Assembly: GCF_002236115.1 (NCBI RefSeq)
Contig: NZ_NIWT01000001.1
Coordinates: 496,001 to 560,000 of the forward strand
DNA length: 64,000 nt
Direction of reading: 5' to 3'
DNA from: Pseudomonas jessenii
Lineage (GTDB): Bacteria; Pseudomonadota; Gammaproteobacteria; Pseudomonadales; Pseudomonadaceae
This document shows, piece by piece, positions 36,518 through 46,200 of this stretch; the first letter of the stretch is position 1, and every line of letters begins with the position of its first letter. The notes beneath the pieces were generated by a model that worked only from the letters and a program-made list of their open reading frames with translations, searched no databases and was not told where the DNA came from. The position numbers and the translations under genes are program-made.

Positions 36518-37444
36518 TCAGGCTTTGTCGGTCAGGTTTTTGCCGATCATCCGCACCAGGATGATCGCGGCGATGTTGGCGATGACCACGGCGATCAGGC
36601 CGCCCGCCGAGGCCATGCCGACATCGAACTGCACCAGCGCCTGGTTGTAGATCAGGTAGGCGAGGTTGGTCGAGGCGTAGCCGGGACCGCCGTTGGTGGT
36701 GGTGAAGATTTCGGCGAACACCGAGAGCAGGAAGATGGTTTCGATCATCACCACCACCGCAATCGGCCGCGCCAGGTGCGGCAGGGTCAGGTGCCAGAAA
36801 ATCGCGATGGGCCCGGCACCGTCCAGGCGCGCGGCTTCTTTCTGTTCCTGGTCGAGGGACTGCATGGCGGTCATCAGGATCAGGATTGCGAAGGGCAGCC
36901 ATTGCCACGAGACAATGATGATGATCGACAGCAGCGGGTAGTGCGCCAGCCAGTCCACCGGTTGCGCGCCGAACAGCTTCCAGACGTAGGCGAGAATCCC
37001 CGACACCGGATGGAAAATCAGGTTCTTCCAGATCAGTGCGCCCACCGTGGGCATGATGAAAAACGGCGAGATCAGCATCACCCGTACGATGCCGCGACCG
37101 AAAAACTCACTGGCCTCCAGCAATGCACTGATCAGCACGCCGAATACCACACTGATCAGCAGCACGCTGCCCACCAGCAACAGCGTGTTGGTGGCGCCGG
37201 GCACAAAGCCGGAGTCGGTGAGGAAGTAGGTGAAGTTTTCCAGGCCGACGAACTCGTTCTCGCCGGGGTTGAGCAAGTTGTAGCGAATCGTCGAGAAGTA
37301 GACGGTCATACCCAGCGGTACGATCATCCACAACAGCAGCAATGCCACCGAAGGGCTGACCAGAAACCAGCCGGGATTGGCCACGCTGCTTTTGCGCTGC
37401 GGCTGGGCAATGTCCATGTGAGCTTTTGCAGTTGAGGTATTCAT
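36518..37444 (-). CDS. mtlF: Polyol ABC transporter permease
   Basis: Inner-membrane permease of the MalF class, 308 residues, six membrane helices after a 35-residue polar N-terminus. The EAA loop is EAARLDGAGPIAIFWHLTLPHL. The ATG at 37444 is chosen though its ribosome site is weak; another ATG at 37417 is possible, and a frame extension to 37471 exists. A REP doublet separates it from mtlE, matching the binding-protein/permease junction where expression usually drops. Confidence 0.93.
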   Translation of the reverse strand: MNTSTAKAHMDIAQPQRKSSVANPGWFLVSPSVALLLLWMIVPLGMTVYFSTIRYNLLNPGENEFVGLENFTYFLTDSGFVPGATNTLLLVGSVLLISVVFGVLISALLEASEFFGRGIVRVMLISPFFIMPTVGALIWKNLIFHPVSGILAYVWKLFGAQPVDWLAHYPLLSIIIIVSWQWLPFAILILMTAMQSLDQEQKEAARLDGAGPIAIFWHLTLPHLARPIAVVVMIETIFLLSVFAEIFTTTNGGPGYASTNLAYLIYNQALVQFDVGMASAGGLIAVVIANIAAIILVRMIGKNLTDKA

Positions 37445-37482
37445 GGTGTTAAACCGAATGGGTACAGGCAATGAAGATCAAC

Positions 37483-37573
37483 TGTGGGAGCGAGCTTGCT
37501 CGCGATAGCAATCTGTCAGCCGACATCACTGTTGAATGTCATGGACTCATCGCGAGCAAGCTCGCTCCCACAG
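37483..37573. repeat. REP doublet between mtlE and mtlF
   Basis: Inverted units 37483-37506 and 37549-37573 in the 154-base gap after mtlE. Confidence 0.92.
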
Positions 37574-37598
37574 GGAACAAGGGGCAGGCTACTGCCGG

Positions 37599-38909
37599 TT
37601 ACTTGGGATAACCCGCGCGCTTCATCTCGCGCTCGGTGGTTTGCTGGGCCGCCGCCAACGCCTGGTCGACCGTGGTCTGGCCGATCAGCGCCGCCGAGAA
37701 GGATTTGCCGACCTGGGTGCCGATGCCCTGGAACTCGGGAATGGTCACCAACTGGATGCCGATGTACGGCACAGGTTTGGCGCCCGGCTTGCTCGGGTCC
37801 GCGGCCTTGAGCGATTCCAGCGTGACCCTGGCGAACGGCGCGGCACTCATGTACGCCTCGCTGTAGGTCGAGGCTCGGGTGCCCGGCGGCACGTTGGCGA
37901 TGCCGTCTTTTTCCGCGACCAGTGCGCCGTATTCTTTGGACGTGGCCCAGGCGCTGAAGGTTTTCGCTGCGTCCTTGGCCTTGGAACTGGTCGGAATGGC
38001 CAGTGCCCAGGAGTACAACCAGGCCGAGCCCTTGTCAGTGACCTGATGCGGCGCATAGGTGAAGCCGACGTGATCGGTGACCTTGCTCTGGGACTTGTCG
38101 GTGACGAACGAACCGGCGACGCTGGCATCGACCCAGATCGCGCATTTGCCACTATTGAACAGCGCCAGGTTTTCATTGAAACCGTTGCTTGACGCCCCCG
38201 GCGGGCCGGATTTCTTCATGGTGTCGACATAGAAGTTGAGCGCGTTTTTCCATTCGGGACCGTTGAATTCCGGCTGCCACTTTTCATCGAACCAGCGCGC
38301 GCCATAGGCGTTGGCCACGGTGCTGATCAGCGCGATATTCTCGCCCCAGCCGGCCTTGCCGCGCAGGCAGATGCCGTACTGTTCCTGTTCGGGTTTGTTC
38401 AGTTTGGCGGCGAACTCACCGATCTGCTCCCAGGTCGGGCGCTCGGGCATGGTCAGGCCGGCGTCCTTGAACAGGTCGGTGCGGTAATAGGTGATCGAGC
38501 TTTCGGCGTAGAACGGCAGGGCGTACAGCTGGCCTTTGACCGACAGGCCTTCGCGCACGGACGCAAACACGTCGTCGAGGGCATAACCAGCCGGCAAATC
38601 CTTCATCGGCTCCAGCCAGCCCTTGGCACCCCAGAGTGCGGCTTCGTACATGCCAATGGTCAGCACATCGAATTGCCCGCCCTGGGTGGCGATGTCGGTG
38701 GTCAGGCGCTGGCGCAGGACGTTTTCTTCGAGGACCACCCAATTGAGCTTGATGTCCGGATGCTCGGCCTCGAAGGTTTTCGAGAGCTTTTGCATGCGGA
38801 TCATGTCGCTGTTGTTGACGGTGGCGATGGTCAGGGTCTGTGCGCCAAGGCTGACGCTGCTGAGGGTCATGCAGGTGAGGGCAAGCAGGGCTTTTACCGA
38901 AGGTTGCAT
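37599..38909 (-). CDS. mtlE: Mannitol/sorbitol-binding periplasmic protein
   Basis: Periplasmic substrate-binding protein of the polyol importer. The 436-residue product has a signal peptide (about 1-23) and the extracellular-solute-binding family 1 fold (QTLTIATVNNSDM, then WVVLEENVLRQRL and FDVLTIGMYEA). Trp/Tyr-rich pocket segments and Cys-containing QYGICLRGKAGWGEN are visible. A clear AAAAGGAG site precedes the ATG. First gene of the operon; the upstream gap holds direct repeats for MtlR. Confidence 0.95.
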   Translation of the reverse strand: MQPSVKALLALTCMTLSSVSLGAQTLTIATVNNSDMIRMQKLSKTFEAEHPDIKLNWVVLEENVLRQRLTTDIATQGGQFDVLTIGMYEAALWGAKGWLEPMKDLPAGYALDDVFASVREGLSVKGQLYALPFYAESSITYYRTDLFKDAGLTMPERPTWEQIGEFAAKLNKPEQEQYGICLRGKAGWGENIALISTVANAYGARWFDEKWQPEFNGPEWKNALNFYVDTMKKSGPPGASSNGFNENLALFNSGKCAIWVDASVAGSFVTDKSQSKVTDHVGFTYAPHQVTDKGSAWLYSWALAIPTSSKAKDAAKTFSAWATSKEYGALVAEKDGIANVPPGTRASTYSEAYMSAAPFARVTLESLKAADPSKPGAKPVPYIGIQLVTIPEFQGIGTQVGKSFSAALIGQTTVDQALAAAQQTTEREMKRAGYPK

Positions 38910-39033
38910 CGTGCACTCCTTTTCTGCACCCGGCGGGCTACAGAAGGACAGTTATTGTTTTTGTGTCTTCCGAAGGCAGGAAGAATGTGCGCTGATTACA
39001 TCCTTCAATCGAGGGCGAGACAAATCATCCATC

Positions 39034-39060
39034 GCACTTCAATTGATACTTTTTTGCACT
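39034..39060 (-). promoter_or_regulatory. Candidate MtlR operator (direct repeats)
   Basis: GCACT at 39034-39038 and again at 39056-39060, 22 bases apart (two helical turns) with similar flanks, about 125-150 bases upstream of the mtlE ATG. Two direct half-sites are typical of AraC-family activators. Assignment by position only. Confidence 0.45.
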
Positions 39061-39149
39061 GAAGTTTTGAGGGGTAGACGCAGGGAAGGGCTTTTCAGCG
39101 AAGGAGGGGTATTGAATCCGTACAGGTTTCAGGGGGTAACGCTGTACCT

Positions 39150-39252
39150 GTGGGAGCGAGCTTGGTCCGGGCGGCGATCCGACGATGGCGGTGTATCAGG
39201 TTAATAAATGTCGACTGACACGGCCTCATCGCGAGCAAGCTCGCTCCCACAG
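39150..39252. repeat. REP doublet with one eroded unit, upstream of mtlE
   Basis: The right unit (39228-39252) is intact and inverted; the left unit (from 39150) has lost the second half of its palindrome (AGCTTGGTCCGG instead of AGCTTGCTCGCG). Confidence 0.8.
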
Positions 39253-39269
39253 GAATTTGAGGCGTGTCT

Positions 39270-40175
39270 TCAACCCAGGTTTTGCTCGGTCAACCGCTGC
39301 ACCACCAGCCGCCGGTAATGCGAAGGCGTCATGCCCTTGAGCTGCTGGAAGCGCCGGTTGAAGTTGGAAATATTGTTGAAGCCCGATTCGAAGCAGACGT
39401 CAGTCACCGGCTTGTCGCCATCGGCCAGCAACTCGCAGGACTTGCTGATGCGCAGGCGATTGACGAATTCGATGAAATTACGCCCGGTGGCCTGCTTGAA
39501 TACCCGGCTGAAATACGTCGGCTTCATGCCCAGATGCTCGGCGACCTCTTCCAGCGTCAAGTCCCGGGCGTAGTGGGCAAAAATGTAATCCACCGCGCGG
39601 TTGGTGCGATCGATGTTGTGCTCGTCCGCCAGTTGCGGGGTTGTGGCACCAGAGAGCAATTGGTAGTCGTCGGTGGCCGCAAGCAACTCCAGCAGAATGA
39701 AAAAGTGCCCGAGCCGGGTCATACCGGTGGTATCGGCGATGCGCTGCATCAGGTCCATCGCCTTGTCGATGGTGTGCTTGCAGCGAAACTCGATGCCGTA
39801 CTGCGCGCGCTCCAGCAGCGGTGCCAGGGCCTTGAGTTCGGCGAACACCTGATAGCCACTATCGAACAACTCATCGGTGAAGTTGACCAGCATGTCGCGC
39901 TTGGGTACCACTTCATCCTCGGCCACCTGGCTGATCCAGTTGTGGGGCAGGTTGGGGCCGGTGAGAAACAGTGTCCGGGGATAGAAGTTGCCGATGTAGT
40001 CGCCGATGAACACCTTGCCGGAACTGGCGACGATCAGGTGCAGTTCGTATTCCTTGTGGAAATGCCAGCGCACCAGAGGGCAGGGGAAACCGTGCTGGCG
40101 ATAGATGATGGACAAGCCGTTGTGGTCGTCCATCAACTCATAGGAAGGATCGGTGACTCTGGCGGTACGGGTCAT
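39270..40175 (-). CDS. mtlR: AraC-family activator of mannitol utilisation
   Basis: Transcriptional activator of the mtl operon by polyols. The 301-residue protein has an N-terminal cupin-type sensor (FHKEYELHLIVASSGKVFIGDY) and a C-terminal pair of helix-turn-helices (TLEEVAEHLGMKPTYFSRVFKQATG, then VTDVCFESGFNNISNFNRRFQ). Length and position just upstream of mtlE on the same strand match the P. fluorescens MtlR arrangement. Confidence 0.93.
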   Translation of the reverse strand: MTRTARVTDPSYELMDDHNGLSIIYRQHGFPCPLVRWHFHKEYELHLIVASSGKVFIGDYIGNFYPRTLFLTGPNLPHNWISQVAEDEVVPKRDMLVNFTDELFDSGYQVFAELKALAPLLERAQYGIEFRCKHTIDKAMDLMQRIADTTGMTRLGHFFILLELLAATDDYQLLSGATTPQLADEHNIDRTNRAVDYIFAHYARDLTLEEVAEHLGMKPTYFSRVFKQATGRNFIEFVNRLRISKSCELLADGDKPVTDVCFESGFNNISNFNRRFQQLKGMTPSHYRRLVVQRLTEQNLG

Positions 40176-40236
40176 GTCAGGGCGCTTGTGTAGTTATCCC
40201 GCCCCGATCATGCCTCTTGCCGGATGGATAGCGCTA

Positions 40237-41127
40237 CTACCGCCGGTGCGTCTGTTCGTGCAAGGCACGGCCGTAAACCGCTTTCATGCTGGTGGCGCTC
40301 CAGCAATAACGAACGATGTCGGACTCGTCGAAAAAATCGGTGCTGATGATGCTGCAACGCGTGACCCAGTTTCTCGTGGTGTCGAACCAGTCGTTGATCT
40401 GCCGCTTGATATTTCCGGGCCCGCCGAGCAGCGAGTAGGTAGTCGCGGACAGTGACCAGAGGAAGGTTTCGTAGGGCGCATCTTCCAGGGTTTGCGCGAT
40501 GTAGCGTTGCAGCTCGGCAGGGGCGGAGAACGCGTTGTCGCGCCATTTGTGCGGGATGCGAGGCCAGAAGTACTCGCCATCGAGCGCCGACAGGGCGGGT
40601 GCCGCCATGATCACCCGGCGATGTGGGCTCGCACTTTTGAGTTCTCCAACCGTTTTGAATCTGTCGCCTGGAAGGACGGCCCGCAGCCCTAGACGTCGCA
40701 CGAGCCAGTCACTGAACCTTTCATGATCGAAAGGTTTATTGCCATCAGCCAGTTGATGGAAGTCCAGCACGATAAATTCGTCCGGGTTTCGATCAAGGAA
40801 CAGCAGTACCGCGTCGATCAGATCGTCCAGGGCGCGGTGCGAGCGAAAGCCGTTGTGGTGAAAGTAGAAGCCCGATCGAGCCGCACCGGCGGTGTAGCCC
40901 AGACGGATATCAAAGGCGCGGGCGCCGTTGGCCAGTTGCCAGGAAAAAGTGTCGTTCTGACAAATCGTCCAATGGCCGAGCACCGCATCGTGGTTGGGCG
41001 CTTTTTTGTCCATTCCGGCGTTATGCACGCCAGGCCAGACGATATCGGTGAGTTTGAGTTGATTGATTTCGAGGGTGCTGCTCATCCAGGTTTGCTTGTC
41101 GAGCAAACCACGCGTATTGCTGGTCAT
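40237..41127 (-). CDS. Phosphatidylinositol-specific phospholipase C X-domain protein
   Basis: A 296-residue TIM-barrel PI-PLC-like protein. The two catalytic His are visible in WPGVHNAGMDKK (about residue 35) and FHHNGFRSH (about 92); Asp/Arg of FDIRLGY and FIVLDFHQL complete the barrel motifs. No signal peptide or membrane segment is present, unusual for a secreted bacterial PI-PLC. The second ATG (41127) is used because AAGGA abuts the first (41133) but is 6 bases from it. Substrate unknown. Confidence 0.85.
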   Translation of the reverse strand: MTSNTRGLLDKQTWMSSTLEINQLKLTDIVWPGVHNAGMDKKAPNHDAVLGHWTICQNDTFSWQLANGARAFDIRLGYTAGAARSGFYFHHNGFRSHRALDDLIDAVLLFLDRNPDEFIVLDFHQLADGNKPFDHERFSDWLVRRLGLRAVLPGDRFKTVGELKSASPHRRVIMAAPALSALDGEYFWPRIPHKWRDNAFSAPAELQRYIAQTLEDAPYETFLWSLSATTYSLLGGPGNIKRQINDWFDTTRNWVTRCSIISTDFFDESDIVRYCWSATSMKAVYGRALHEQTHRR

Positions 41128-41232
41128 GGCCATTCCTTGTGCGAATCACCCCATCCATTGGGTGTGAAGCGGTCAGATTAACCGGTCGGGCACAGCAATG
41201 GCGGTAACTATGTATTGCACAAGAAAAGTGGG

Positions 41233-42531
41233 CTACTCCTGATTCAGTCGGTTCTTCGCCTCAATCCATTGCGCCATGTATTGAGTACTCTTGTGCTGGT
41301 GATGACGCAGCATGCTGCCGGTAAAGTTATCTCGTCTTATGTTTGCCAGATTCTGCTGGCAATCGACCAGCCGCTGGATCAGGGCCGGGCCATGAACGGT
41401 TTTTCGGTAGCGACTGGCAAGCAGGGTTTTCCCGTGCGCCTGGGCGTCCAGCCAGCGCGTCTTGTCGTTGTGCAGTTGCACGGCATGATCGGCGAACTCG
41501 CGTGCCGAACGGGTCACTGCACCGGGCCATGCCTCTTGATCATGCATCGCCTCGGCACCCACTGGCGTCGTCACATTCGGCGTGCCACAGAGCATCGCAT
41601 CGACAATCTTGCCTTTGATTCCCGCGCCAAAACGCAGCGGTGCCATACAGACCCGCGCCGACGACATGACTTGCAGGGCGTCTTCTGCCCAGTTCATCAC
41701 ATGAAAACCCTGGGCCGGGTTGTGCAGGGCGGTCGCCTTGGGTGGTGTGTAGGCACCATAGATATGCAATTGAGCGCCGGGTATCTGCTCGCGAATCAAC
41801 GGCCAGATAGCGCTTTTCAACCAGAGCACCGCATCCCAGTTGGGCGCATGGCGAAAGTTACCGATATGAAGAAAGTGTGCCCGGTCTTCGAACGGTACCG
41901 ATGCACGGGACGGAACATCGACCATCAACGGGCACCAGTGCAGCAGGTTGCGGGGAAACCTGAACTGCTCGACCAGCAATTCGACTTCCACTTCGGAAAC
42001 CATCAGCGTCAAATCACAACGATAAAATGAGGCGATCTCGCGCTTCGCCAGATCGGTATCAGCCATGTGTTCGAACTCTTCGCGCGCCGCTGGGGCGAAC
42101 AGTTCGTTGAAGTCATTGTTGTCGTCACTGGCCTTCAAACGCTCCTTGAGGCGTTGATGCCGACCCAGCCTCAGGCTTTGCAGGTCGCAACTTTCGAGCA
42201 CGCGCAAGGCATCGGGGCAATGCTTCTCGACCCGCCAGCCGAACTGTTCCTCCATCATGAATTGATCGAACAACACGATGTCAGGCGCCAGTTCACTGAT
42301 GAATGCGTCGAAACTGCTGTTGTTCAGCTCGATAGGTACTTCGTCAATACCCAACGCTGTCAGGTCCGCACGTTGCTCGCCGAAGCCTGCCGGGCTGCTG
42401 AACGTGATGTCCCAGCCCTGGTCCAGGAAAACGTCGAGAATCTGCATGACATGCCCGCTGGCCGCGGAAGAGCGGGGCTCGGGCCAGACGTAACCAATGA
42501 CCAGGACTTTGGTTGCGCGGGGCTCAATCAT
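41233..42531 (-). CDS. Glycosyltransferase, GT4-like
   Basis: A 432-residue GT-B fold protein. The N-terminal half has VLVIGYVWPEPRSSAASGHVMQI with the acceptor-side Gly loop; the C-terminal nucleotide-sugar half has HIGNFRHAPNWDAV and the family signature RFGAGIKGKIVDAMLCGTPNVTTPVGAEAM with the EX7E-like region. No membrane helix. No polysaccharide cluster surrounds it, so acceptor and sugar cannot be predicted. Confidence 0.86.
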   Translation of the reverse strand: MIEPRATKVLVIGYVWPEPRSSAASGHVMQILDVFLDQGWDITFSSPAGFGEQRADLTALGIDEVPIELNNSSFDAFISELAPDIVLFDQFMMEEQFGWRVEKHCPDALRVLESCDLQSLRLGRHQRLKERLKASDDNNDFNELFAPAAREEFEHMADTDLAKREIASFYRCDLTLMVSEVEVELLVEQFRFPRNLLHWCPLMVDVPSRASVPFEDRAHFLHIGNFRHAPNWDAVLWLKSAIWPLIREQIPGAQLHIYGAYTPPKATALHNPAQGFHVMNWAEDALQVMSSARVCMAPLRFGAGIKGKIVDAMLCGTPNVTTPVGAEAMHDQEAWPGAVTRSAREFADHAVQLHNDKTRWLDAQAHGKTLLASRYRKTVHGPALIQRLVDCQQNLANIRRDNFTGSMLRHHQHKSTQYMAQWIEAKNRLNQE

Positions 42532-42605
42532 GTACGGGATTTCCTTGAAGCGAAGACAGGGCAGGGATGAAAAAGGCGCGCATTAAACCACAGCGCAGCG
42601 CAGCG

Positions 42606-42968
42606 TCACTCGAGAATGCATTTGACCTTGTCGCGCAACTGATCAATGGAGAAGGGTTTGCCGATCAAGTGCATGCCTGGAGGTACTTCAATGCTTTCGG
42701 CATAACCGCTGGCGAACAGGATGGGCAGGTCAGGGCGTAACGTGCGGGCGAGGGTGGCCAGTTCGCGACCGTCCATGACCGGCAGGCCAACATCAGTCAT
42801 CATCAGGTCAATGTGTCGGTTCAAGTCCTTGAGGAAATCCTGTGCCTGTTCGCTGCCATCGGCTTCCAGCACCTTGAATTCCAGTTCTTCCAGGACGTCG
42901 ACGATCAGCATGCGCACGATGGCATCGTCTTCGACGACAAGGATGGTGGAGCCGTTGGCGGATGACAT
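42606..42968 (-). CDS. Single-domain response regulator
   Basis: A 120-residue receiver without output domain. Acidic pair Asp14/Asp15 (VVEDDAI), phospho-acceptor Asp59 (LMMTDVGLP), Thr/Ser position in FASGYAE and the conserved Lys in GKPFS. It resembles receivers fused to hybrid kinases, so it may relay phosphate within the signalling block. It is divergent from the large hybrid kinase. The ATG at 42968 follows GGGAACT; a 50-codon extension is rejected. Confidence 0.9.
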   Translation of the reverse strand: MSSANGSTILVVEDDAIVRMLIVDVLEELEFKVLEADGSEQAQDFLKDLNRHIDLMMTDVGLPVMDGRELATLARTLRPDLPILFASGYAESIEVPPGMHLIGKPFSIDQLRDKVKCILE

Positions 42969-43171
42969 GGTCGAGTTCCCGAAAAAGATTGGTATTGCCG
43001 GTCGCTGGAAATCACCGGCCTCTTGCATGAGTAAGTGGCGGATCCCGACAAGTTCCCTGCGCGATGGAAAAAGGATTGGCGGTACAAGCCAGGCAAGGAT
43101 AACGCGGGAGCAGCGCAATGTAGGACCTTGCGCGCAAACATGTCAGATAATTGGATCAATTTGCCAGTTTT

Positions 43172-43188
43172 GGGGCAAACTCCTTGCA
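43172..43188 (+). promoter_or_regulatory. Sigma-54 (-24/-12) candidate promoter of the hybrid-kinase operon
   Basis: GGGGCAAACTCCTTGCA: GG (43174-43175) and GC (43186-43187) are 10 bases apart with a perfect TTGCA -12 element. It would start RNA near 43199, 17 bases before the kinase ATG. Confidence 0.55.
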
Positions 43189-43215
43189 TTCTGACAGTTC
43201 GACAAGGCCTGCCCC

Positions 43216-46200
43216 ATGACCTCAGCGTCCTCGGTTGATGAGCAACGATTTCGTAAACTCCTGAGCCGTAACATCAGCCTGCCGTTGGGTTTGGGTCTTA
43301 TCAGCGCTGTGTTTTTCGTGTCGCTGATCAGCTATTTACTGTCGACCATCCAGTGGGTGGAGCACACCGACCGGGTGATCAATAACGCCAATGAAGCGGT
43401 CAAGCTGACCGTGGATCTGGAAACCGGGATGCGCGGTTTCCTGCTCAGTGGCGACGAGCATTTCCTCGATCCGTACGAAACCGCCAAGCCGCGCATCGCC
43501 GTGGCGCTCGACACCTTGCTTGAACTGACCGCCGACAACCCGGTGCAGACTGATCGCTTGCTACGGTTGCGAGCCTTGCAGCTGGAGTGGACCAACTACG
43601 CGCAATCGATGATCGATTTGCAGCGCAGCAGCGGTGATTATCGCGCCATCGTCAAGGCCGGACGCGGTAAGCGCCTGACCGATGAAATTCGCAAGCAGTT
43701 CGAGGAAGTGATCGACACCGAGCAACAGTTGCGCGCATCGCGCAATGACGAAGTGCGCGGCACCACCATCATGAGCATCAGCCTCTACCTGTTGTTTATA
43801 GCGGGGGTCAGCGGGTTGCTGGCGTACGTCGGGCGCCGCGACTTGTTGACCCTGTCGCAGAACTACAGCGTCAACCTTGCCGCCCAACAGGCCAGCGCCC
43901 ATCGTCTGGAGCAACAGGCCTGGCTGCGCAACGGCCAGACCGAGCTGGCCGAGCAGGTGCTGGGACAATTGAGCCTGAGCATGCTGGGTCGCAATATCCT
44001 GCAATTCTGCGCGCAGTACCTGGGCACCGCCGTGGCGGCTATTTATGTGCGCGAAGACCATGGCGGCCTCAAGCGCATCGCCACTTATGGTTTTTCCCGT
44101 GAACAGGAAGGGCGTGAACAGCAGATCTACAGCGAAGAAGGCATTGTCGGCCAAGTGGCGCAACAGGCACGGCTGATTCGCCTGGACGAGGTGCCGGGAG
44201 ATTACTTCAAGGTCAGCTCCGGCCTCGGTGACGGTTTGCCGTGCAGTGTGCTGGTGGTGCCAACCAGCGACGACGAGCGGGTCAATGGCGTGATCGAGTT
44301 GGGCTTTCTGCGTCCACTGACCGACCGTGACGTTGAATTGCTTGAGCTGATTGCCGGCAACATCGGCACCTCGATCGAGGCGGCACGTTATCGCCAGCGT
44401 TTGCAGGAGGTGTTGGCCGAAACCCAGCAACTCAACGAAGAACTGCAGGTTCAGCAGGAAGAACTCAAGACCGCCAACGAAGAGCTCGAAGAGCAGTCGC
44501 GGATTCTCAAGGAGTCCCAGGCGCACCTGGAAACCCAGCAGGTGGAGCTGGAGCAGACCAACGAACAACTCGCCGAGCAGGCAGAAGTACTGGCCGAGCA
44601 GCGCGACGCCATGGACCTGAAGAATACCGAACTCAATCAGGCCCAGATCCAGCTCGAAGAACGCGCGGTAGAATTGCAGCGCTCGAGCAAGTACAAGTCC
44701 GAATTCCTCGCCAACATGTCCCATGAGCTGCGCACGCCACTGAACAGCTCGTTGATCCTGGCCAAGCTGCTGGCGGAAAACCCGGAAGAGAACCTCACTG
44801 CCGAGCAAGTCCAATTCGCCGAGTCGATCTACTCCGCCGGCAACGACTTGCTCAACCTGATCAACGACATTCTGGATATTTCCAAAGTCGAGGCCGGCAA
44901 GCTGGAAATCCGTCCGGAGAACACCAGCGTGGCGCGCCTGGTGGATGGCCTGCGCGGCCTGTTCCAGCCATTGGCAACGGACAAGCAACTGGATTTCCGG
45001 GTGGATATGCAGGACGGTGCGCCGTTGATGCTGTTCACCGATCGCCAGCGTCTGGAGCAAGTGCTCAAGAACCTGCTGTCCAACGCGGTGAAATTCACGC
45101 AAAGCGGCAGCGTCAGCCTGTCCGTCGCCACGGCGCCGAATGACGGCATCGCGTTCAGCATCCGCGATTCCGGGATCGGCATCGAGGTGGATCAGCACGA
45201 AAGCATCTTCGAAGCGTTCCGTCAGGCCGACGGCACCACCAATCGGCGTTACGGCGGCACCGGGCTGGGGTTGTCGATCTCCCGTGACCTGGCGGCCTTG
45301 CTCGGCGGCTCCATCAGCGTGACCAGCACGCCGGGGCAGGGCAGTGTGTTTACCCTGGTCTTGCCACAGCAGTACGTGGAACCGGGCGAAGTGCCTGTCG
45401 AACCGATGCGAGCCGTTCCTGTGGCGGCTGTGTCGAGTGTATTGCCGCCCACGTTGTCGCCATTGGTGGCCGAAGTCGACATTCCGCGCTTCGACGACGA
45501 CCGCAACAAAGGGCCGTTCACCAAACGCTGCATTCTGGTGGTGGAGGATGAGCCGAACTTTGCGCACATCCTCTACGACCTGGCCCATGAACTGGGTTAT
45601 CAGTGCCTGGTGGCTCACGGCGCCGACGAAGGCTACGACCTGGCCAAGGCGTTCATCCCCGATGCGATCCTGCTGGACATGCGCCTGCCGGATCATTCCG
45701 GCCTGAGCGTGCTGCAACGTTTGAAGGAACACGCCGAAACCCGGCACATCCCGGTGCATGTGATTTCGGTCGAAGACCGGGTCGAGGCGGCGATGCACAT
45801 GGGCGCCATCGGCTACGTGGTCAAACCGACCACCCGCGAGGAACTCAAGGACGTGTTTGCACGCCTTGAGGCCAAGTTGACCCAGAAGGTCAAGCGCGTG
45901 CTGCTGGTCGAGGACGACGATGTGCAGCGCGATAGCATTGCCCGCCTGATCGGCGACGATGACATCGAGATCACCGCCGTTGGCCTGGCACAGGAGGCGC
46001 TGGACCTGCTGCGCTCATCCGTCTTCGATTGCATGATCATCGACCTCAAGCTGCCCGACATGCTCGGCAATGACTTGCTCAAGCGCATGTCCACCGAAGA
46101 CATCTGTTCCTTTCCGCCCGTCATCGTCTATACCGGGCGCAACCTGACCCGGGATGAAGAGGCCGAACTGCGCAAGTATTCGCGTTCGATCATCATCAAG

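Larger units (their letters stand above)
38910..39269. other. mtlE promoter region
   Basis: 360 bases between mtlR and mtlE, both leftward. It contains the mtlE ribosome site, an AT-rich segment (38945-39065) where the promoter must lie, a pair of direct GCACT repeats (39034-39060) and a REP doublet on the mtlR side. Confidence 0.6.

Noticed and set aside
35679..36908. Fused-looking long mtlG reading frame starting inside mtlF
   Set aside because: The extra N-terminal 133 codons are the mtlF sequence in another frame; the ATG at 36509 with GAGG gives the correct permease.
43561..45798. 745-codon leftward frame inside the hybrid kinase
   Set aside because: Antisense of conserved kinase domains; His/Gln/Leu-rich shadow composition typical for GC-rich coding strands.
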